Below are positions 57,932 to 64,000 of a stretch of DNA of 64,000 nt, in pieces. The translations under genes were made by a program, and so were the position numbers. The DNA lies in assembly GCA_036971715.1 (NCBI GenBank), contig JAVHJL010000007.1:1860001-1924000 (forward strand). Reading direction: 5' to 3'. Positions within the stretch are counted from its first letter, which is position 1. Each line of letters starts with the position of its first letter. The notes below the pieces were generated by a model. The model was not told the origin of the DNA. It saw nothing but the letters and a program-made list of their open reading frames with translations, and did not search any database. Source of the stretch: Arthrobotrys musiformis (lineage: Eukaryota > Ascomycota > Orbiliomycetes > Orbiliales > Orbiliaceae).

Positions 57932-58826
57932 AAGGAACCGTCACTCGACAGCTTACGGCTGCCGATTGGGTATCGGGATATCCTTTGCGCGCATCGAGCT
58001 GCCGGAAATGCAAATGCTCTGTTGGTAGTTAGCCGTCTGTTAGTTTTGACGAAGTTGGTGGATAAATTGCACCTCTCGAACTTCAGCCCGCGCCCTCGAA
58101 TAGACAGCATTATCGAGGGATCCTGAGCTGGAAGACTCTTGTATAGTAACTCAGCTAACGTAATCGCAGCCTACAGCTAATCAACTCCAAGTAGAAATGT
58201 AGGTGGTCGATGAAGTTTTTCGGAATGACCGTAGAAAGCGCTCAATCGCGAAAGAAAAACTAGATTATGCGATAAACTGCTAACTTCAGATTTGGGGTAT
58301 AAGGAGGTCCCGCATACATATCTTACATCATCCAGATTTGAGAACGGGCGTGGTATTACAACGCAACGCACCAGGCAAAATGCAACATCTAGCCACCGTT
58401 TTCAGCTCGCTTCAAGACAGGTTTCTCGCTCACATAAAGACAACCTTCAACTTCCAGCCAGATTCTTTACGGTCAGTACTAACTATAACATCATCCCATC
58501 AGAAAACAGTCTTAGTTCTGCACTGTATGCCTTTTCGTTCATAAAATCTCGGGTATCAAAAACAAAACGTGGCGGCCGGCAGCCTATGCCGCGCATTCAC
58601 CCTGCCAGGACGCCAACACAGTTTGGTTACGAGACTGAGTTGTCACGGGAAGGGTACCTCCAAGGAAGAGCACAACTCGCTGGGTATTCAACGGCTAGAA
58701 CATATGCACGAGTATATACAGATATGTACGTGCACAGAAAAACTTTTTACAAAAGAATAGAAGAGGGCAAACAAGAAGAAAAGCGACACCTAACATCACG
58801 ATAGTGATATACCACCCATAACCTCT
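57932..58826. other. Intergenic, no supported gene
   Basis: A plus-strand frame at 58292-58804 (170 aa) is rich in Arg, Ser and Thr and overlaps two other frames; it lacks a domain or signal and is treated as chance. Confidence 0.4.
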
Positions 58827-60372
58827 CTAGAGCGTATTACCCGCACCAGAAACAACACTGCTAGAAATCGACGACGCCGATGCCGCAACAGGGATCGAGC
58901 TGCCCTGAAACGCAGACATAAACGACGTACTCCTACCGATGAAACTTCCCGAACCGCTGTACAAATTGGTCTGGCAAGCTCTGCCAAGGTATGCGGTACA
59001 CTGACTAACGTACGCCGCCTCAGAAGTGAACAACTGGCCTGGATAAGTGCCGGAGATGATGGTGGGGACGTTGTTGAAGACGCAACCTTCGAATAGACCT
59101 CTGCCGGTGGATGTGGTGCCCTCGAGGGCGTGACCGCTGTTTGAGGCCCAGACGCTGTTGATGGCGTGGAGGAGGGTGTTGCCGCTGAGGGCTGGGCTGC
59201 GGCCTGAGGTGTAGTAGACGTGGTTTCCTGCGAAGGTGTTAATTCGGTTTTCTGAATATATATAACCTGCTTACGGGGTTTTGGTGGGTTTACTGACTGT
59301 AGAATGTGATTTGGTCGTCGTTGCCGACGAGTTCGAGAGCCCAGTAGGTATGCTTATCACAAGTGGCGGAGTACGAAGTCATTCCGTTGATGAAGCTGTT
59401 GGAGATGGTGATACCCTTGCTAGGATCCCGTCCGAAGCTATAATGCTGGCGGCCAGTTGAGGAAGTCTATAACCATTATCACCAAAATCAGCCGCACATC
59501 CAGATGCATATATATCTTATGACCAAGGTTAAGAACTCACCGTAACATGATCGATCCAAACATTGTTAGTCCCAGAGAGCGAAATCGCGTCTCCTCCCCA
59601 AACATACTTCGGGTTCAAATTCGTAATCGCAATATTCTGGATGATAATATTTGACACACCCACAAGCCTCAACCCCTTTCCATTGAGCACTGCATTGTTG
59701 ATCCCCACCAATGTCTTGTCAGACTTGACGGCAATCCCAAGATACCCTGCATTATCAATAGTAACATCAGAAGTAGCGAGCGATCCACACCCTCCGAGGG
59801 TATTCAACAACATCTGCCCTCCATTATCCGGAGTGCAAGAGTACGCATTACACGCTTTATACGTCGTAGACCCTTCGCTGCCAACGAAGTTGTAAGTTCC
59901 AGAGATAACGATAACTTGTGGGGAGGAGGAGGTCAGGTAGCTTTTGAGCTGGGCGATGGTGCTGGGGTAAACCGGTGCTACGTTTCCACCGCCAGTGACG
60001 CCAGAGGCGAAGCCCATTGGGGAGCCCTTGACGACGGAGGACCCGCTGGTTGGGTTGGTGGCTGCGGTTGTCGTCTTTGTCGTAGTTGTAGTGGTTTTCG
60101 TCGTCGCGGCGCTGCCGGTGAGACATTGGGAGTACCAATCGTTGGAGTAGGTGCATACGCTTCCAGAGTCGCAGCAGGTTGGACCGGTCCATCCGCTGCC
60201 CCCGCATTGTCCGCTGTTGAAGAGCAAAAGATGATTAGTATATATTTCGTACCATTCAGGTGCTTTATTGGCGGATATCATACTATAAGGCAGCGCAGGC
60301 ACGCTGCTCGAGGATAGGAGTGGCAAGAGAGCCAACCCCCATAAGGGCCAGAAGGAGGGCTTTGGAGGTCAT
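58827..60372 (-). CDS. Secreted CBM1-PL1 pectin/pectate lyase, 4 exons
   Basis: Exons 60372-60284, 60213-59541, 59466-59298 and 59251-58827 join in phase to 451 aa. Residues 1-18 form a signal peptide (MTSKALLLALMGVGSLAT). The CBM1 (about 30-65) spans intron 1: YGQCGGSGWTGPTCC...CTYSNDWYSQCL. A Thr-rich linker precedes the parallel beta-helix of polysaccharide lyase family 1: GDAISLSGTNNVWIDHVT, RQHYSFGRDPSKGITISNS, HTYWALELVGNDD and NHVYYTSGRSPALSG, where the Arg is the likely catalytic base and HALEGTT follows. The absence of the calcium-binding acidic cluster typical of pectate lyases and the overall motif pattern favour pectin lyase, but I cannot settle it. The enzyme would cleave (methylated) homogalacturonan by beta-elimination outside the cell. 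All frames are intact, in contrast to the rhamnosidase pseudogene. Confidence 0.92.
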
Positions 60373-61852
60373 GATAGTTATTTTATATATATCTATACTT
60401 AGCAAACTACTGCGAACATGTGTCCTTGATTGATTCTATATATTCGTCAATTTCGTGGCTCCCTCCATGACCTTTTTATAACTGTCTCCCCGTGCTCTTT
60501 AGCGCACAACCCGCTATATGTCACAAAACCCTATCCGTATCTCATGTTGGGAAAATCGGGACGCCGTGACAATTTTTTAACTTCAGGAACTACGGAGATA
60601 GTTCCCATCATGAGTAAGCGACGGAGCAAGCCCCGAAACCCTATCCACTGACAGTACAAGGGTTGAAGCTATAGCCACCCCCTCCCGCCTAATTTCAGGG
60701 GCCGGACCCATAGTTCCAAATACAAAAAAAACCACACGTATCCATGGTTCAACATGAAATTCATGTGGCATGCCCGCCGAAACCCCAGCTAGTAGCTAAA
60801 CTTTAAAATGTTACCAAGGGATAATTAATTAAGTGAAGTTTTGTGGCCAGGCTTGGTTGGAGCGCATGTTCATTGAACGGCCCAGCGGCCCCAAAAATGT
60901 GGAGTTGTGATGTATTCATGCAACATTCCTTAGGACTGGGGTGCTACGGACGAAACATTCAATTCACTATTCTTTTCGAGCCGCGGCAGAATTATATGCT
61001 ATATTTGGGGATATGCGTACTTATGTAATATGTACCGAGCAGCAGGTTCACGACTTTCGATACTTGGAAGATCGTTGGACGGTCTTGGCTTTGGCGTCTT
61101 TCGTATATCGTATACGCCGACCGGACAGGGGTTAATTACCCATTTGGTATATTGCGCCGGGCATCGTTATTAACGCGGGTTCAATTTCTCCGTAATCTCG
61201 GTTTGAATGCATATAAGACCAGGCTTACCGGATAAGATTCCGGGTTGCTGCTCGCGAAAGCTCGGGCCAGAAGGGGATCAGTTCGGAAACTTGAGACCCT
61301 TGATCCTATCAAATTAGGAACGTCCAAATGGTAGGTACTTACATATATCGCATGTACTTAAGTACTTCCAAACCCACTCTCAGAGATCTCCAGTTCTCTT
61401 CTAATGTGCATTCACGAGACCGGACGAAATGGAGTCACGGTGGACAGCAGGACGTATAACAAAAGAGCTATAATTTAGAAATGATCTGTAGATCTACGAG
61501 ACATACATTATTAAGAACTTTCTATTATTTTTATGTATAATCCAGCAGGATAAAAAAGCCAACGTTTCCCAGCAAAAACCCCTCGCCGTGAGACCAGCTT
61601 CACGTAGCCATTGGTTAGATTTATGCCGAGCAATAGTCTGCAGTTCGCCGAGACGACCGGTAAAATCGGTACCGGGTCCACTTCCACTCGCTCTCTCGAG
61701 GCGATAATAGTCTGTTTTTACAACCTAGCGATCAAATTACGGTCCGCAATTACATTTCCGCAGAAGCCCGCTTCCCGACAGTATCATGGGTACTGCCACC
61801 AAATATAGCGGTCCTTATGTAATTCAGCCCTATGCAAGATCGGTGAGGTCAC
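60373..61852. other. Intergenic between divergent lyase and transporter genes
   Basis: About 1.5 kb without a supported gene, containing both promoters. The frames at 60843-61135 show no domain. Confidence 0.45.
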
Positions 61853-63532
61853 ATGAAAAGGTGTGGCGGACCGTGGCGCGCCAACACATTTTGTAAAATG
61901 ACGCGCTGCCTCAGTCTCGATGGTGCAAGAAACCTCGACAACTGCACTGCACTGGACAACGCGATGGCGAACGACCCGACGACCCGTGCCTCCAATGCCC
62001 CGGTGGATGCCTCCTTAGGCTTCACAGCAGACAATGAAACCACCGAGGACACACCGCTGCTGGGCGCAGGTGGTGATATCTCTAAGGCGACGACTGCTTA
62101 CGAATCTAGCACTAACGCGGACAGCGATGCGACGCAAGATGTGGACGCAGGCGAGGATGACAAGCCGCTGCCGATGGCACAAATCCTATTTCTCTGCACG
62201 GCACGACTCATCGAGCCAATGGCCTTCTTCTCCATCTTCCCGTACGTCAATAAAATGTGCAAGGAGAATGGATCGCTTGAGGACACCGATGCCGGCTTCT
62301 ATAGCGGCATCATTGAGTCGCTCTTCTCGCTGACCCAGATGCTGGTCATGATGTGGTGGGGCAAGGCCGCTGACCGTTTTGGTCGAAAACCTGTGCTGGT
62401 GTTCTCCATGGTCGGCGTAACCGTGGCCACGTCCTTGTTCGGCATGGCTACTACAATCTGGGAGATGGTTGTTTTCCGGTGCCTGGCAGGCGTGTTTGCT
62501 GGTACCATTGTGACCATTCGAACCATGATATCCGAACAAAGCACGGTGAAAACACAGGCCCGTGCTTTTAGTTTATTCGCATTTACTGGCAATCTGGGGA
62601 TTCTATTCGGGCCTTTGATCGGTGGTGCGCTAGCGGAACCGGCCTCCCAGTACCCTGGTATCTTCCGTGGCATACCCTTTTTTGAGCGTTATCCATACGC
62701 TCTGTCCAGCTTTGCTGTAGGCGGCGTCGGCCTCGTCATTACTGTAATATGCGCCGTCAATGTCGAGGAGACACTACCCAGCAAAATTGCCGCACGGAAC
62801 GGGGGTGAAGAGACAGGTGCTGGTCCCTCTGCACCTGCAAAAGATACCATGTCGACCTGGGAGCTCATCAATGCCCCCGGCGTCGGACTTGTCCTGTACA
62901 CCTACCAGCACATCATGCTGCTTGCATTCGCATATACGGCCGTTACCCCCGTGTTCTGGTTCACCCCGGTTGCACTGGGCGGCTTAGGCCTTTCGCCCCT
63001 ACAAATCAGCTTATTCATGAGCTTGAACGGTCTATCGCAGGCTGTATGGCTGCTTCTCGTCTTCCCACCGCTCCAAAACCGAATCGGCACAAATGGAGTC
63101 CTACGCGCCTGCGCGACCGCCTATCCAGCGTTCCTCGCCATACCACCCTTGCTAAACCTATTACTCCGCGGCGGCTTCTCAACCACCTTTTGGATCGGTG
63201 CACCGATACTCATGGCAGTGGGGTGCGGCGTCGCCATGTCCTTCACAGCGATCCAACTGGCGCTTAATGATGTAGTACCCAGTCCGCAGGTTTTGGGCAC
63301 GCTGAACGGATTATGTCTCGCGATGGCGAGCGGGGTGCGTGCGTTCTCGCCGGCGCTGTTTGCGAGTCTTTTTGCGGTTAATGCGCGGACGCAGTGGTTG
63401 CTTGGGCATGCGATTTGGGGGTTGTTGGTGGTTATTGCTTTTGGGTTTACGGTTGTTAGTCGGCGGATGCCGGATTATGATGAGCTGCGGAAGCGGAGGG
63501 AGAGGAAGAATAATGCTGGGGTTGACCGGTAA
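61853..63532 (+). CDS. Major facilitator superfamily transporter (TetA/ZIFL-like)
   Basis: An uninterrupted frame of up to 559 aa. The first ATG at 61853 gives an odd Cys-rich start; the in-frame ATG at 61964 (MANDPTTRASNAP) gives 522 aa with a normal acidic cytosolic N-terminus and is preferred. About 12 hydrophobic segments follow. The signature loop between TM2 and TM3 is WWGKAADRFGRKPVL (MFS motif A), and AFTGNLGILFGPLIGGALAEP resembles the TM5 antiporter motif. The order LPMAQILFLCTARLIEPMAFFSIFPYVNKM at TM1 is typical of fungal ZIFL-type drug:H+ antiporters. Substrate is unknown. It stands alone, divergent from the pectin lyase, without biosynthetic genes beside it. The codon use is GC-rich compared with nearby pseudogenes and nothing suggests decay. 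Confidence 0.9.
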   Translation: MKRCGGPWRANTFCKMTRCLSLDGARNLDNCTALDNAMANDPTTRASNAPVDASLGFTADNETTEDTPLLGAGGDISKATTAYESSTNADSDATQDVDAGEDDKPLPMAQILFLCTARLIEPMAFFSIFPYVNKMCKENGSLEDTDAGFYSGIIESLFSLTQMLVMMWWGKAADRFGRKPVLVFSMVGVTVATSLFGMATTIWEMVVFRCLAGVFAGTIVTIRTMISEQSTVKTQARAFSLFAFTGNLGILFGPLIGGALAEPASQYPGIFRGIPFFERYPYALSSFAVGGVGLVITVICAVNVEETLPSKIAARNGGEETGAGPSAPAKDTMSTWELINAPGVGLVLYTYQHIMLLAFAYTAVTPVFWFTPVALGGLGLSPLQISLFMSLNGLSQAVWLLLVFPPLQNRIGTNGVLRACATAYPAFLAIPPLLNLLLRGGFSTTFWIGAPILMAVGCGVAMSFTAIQLALNDVVPSPQVLGTLNGLCLAMASGVRAFSPALFASLFAVNARTQWLLGHAIWGLLVVIAFGFTVVSRRMPDYDELRKRRERKNNAGVDR

Positions 63533-64000
63533 TCAGCTTTGATTGGCGGTGTTAGTTTGGTTATAGGAAGAAGTGAATAAAATAGAGGGATATCACAGGA
63601 GACCACCGCAGAAACATGTTTCATGGTAGTGCCTTGACATTGCATTTCAGGGCCTTGGAAAGGGTTTGAAGTTCCCCAGCTCACGGCAGGCGGGAAGTTG
63701 ATTCGTATGGCATGTATATACATAAACACTCGATCAGAGACTAGATACTGAAGTAGACATCCATGTCCACGTCTAGACCCCCAAGTCTGTAACCTCACCG
63801 GCCGAATGAATATTTGTACGCTTCCCTCGTTCTTATACACAGGCCTAGGACACTCTTTCCATATAACATCGATCATGACCCAAATCGCTCGAATTGACTA
63901 GGTCAATCCCGAAATACTATTCCCACCAAGATAGCCACGCAATAGTAATATATTAATATCCACCGACTTGTTTTTTCCGGTTTCAAGGTTGGAATACTCG
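63533..64000. other. Intergenic to window end
   Basis: 3' flank of the transporter gene; no gene visible before the window edge. Confidence 0.5.

Noticed and set aside
58292..58804. 170-aa plus-strand frame
   Set aside because: Basic, low-information composition, overlapping alternative frames, no domain or exon partner.

Overview
The window looks like a chromosome segment of a filamentous ascomycete, probably a plant-associated or saprotrophic Leotiomycete-type fungus (the class is inference; nothing here fixes taxonomy). The signs are genes with several short introns (about 42-166 nt, often with a CTAAC/CTAAT branch site), fungal-only families (CBM1 domains, PTH11-like receptors, DUF7029-type secreted proteins, PNP/NACHT NLRs), a tRNA-Asp with an intron, and AT-rich islands whose repeat copies differ by C-to-T and G-to-A changes as expected from RIP.

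Layout. 0-11 kb: a compact bulb-type lectin (minus), a seven-TM rhodopsin-domain receptor (plus), remnants of a Thr-rich gene, and a four-exon secreted CBM1/Cys-rich protein (minus). 11.6-13.8 kb: a large secreted DUF7029/DUF7223-like gene destroyed by seven in-frame TAA/TAG stops. 15.4-18.5 kb: a secreted HExxH protein and a small secreted repeat protein that resembles a Kex2-processed peptide precursor. 18.6-27.5 kb: a MITE-like hairpin, then a gene-free AT-rich island with two inverted LTR-like copies. 27.9-33.1 kb: a GH78 alpha-L-rhamnosidase with two nonsense codons and a Tc1/mariner remnant.

35.4-46.3 kb holds the most notable locus. A PNP/NB-ARC/TPR NLR (minus, one premature stop in the TPR region) is divergent from a small 216-aa protein (plus), which is convergent with an intact 1498-aa TPR-CHAT protein (minus) carrying a caspase-like His/Cys pair. 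This is the layout expected of a fungal regulated-cell-death module: sensor, caspase-like protease, candidate effector. Whether the small protein is gasdermin-like is a hypothesis only. 50.0-55.4 kb holds a second immune-type pair, a NACHT-WD40 NLR and a SesB-like alpha/beta hydrolase, each interrupted by plus or minus one-base changes in homopolymer runs.

47.4 kb has a tRNA-Asp(GTC); fragments of its two halves with flanks lie at 14.7 and 55.9 kb. 56.9-57.9 kb has a five-exon Ras-like GTPase with degenerate G3, G4 and G5 motifs. 58.8-60.4 kb has an intact CBM1-PL1 pectin/pectate lyase, and 61.9-63.5 kb an MFS transporter. The plant cell-wall enzymes (PL1, GH78, CBM1 protein) suggest pectin-rich substrates; the NLR/CHAT genes suggest allorecognition or antagonist defence. 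Intron coordinates were derived by hand from splice signals and reading-frame continuity and need transcript support.
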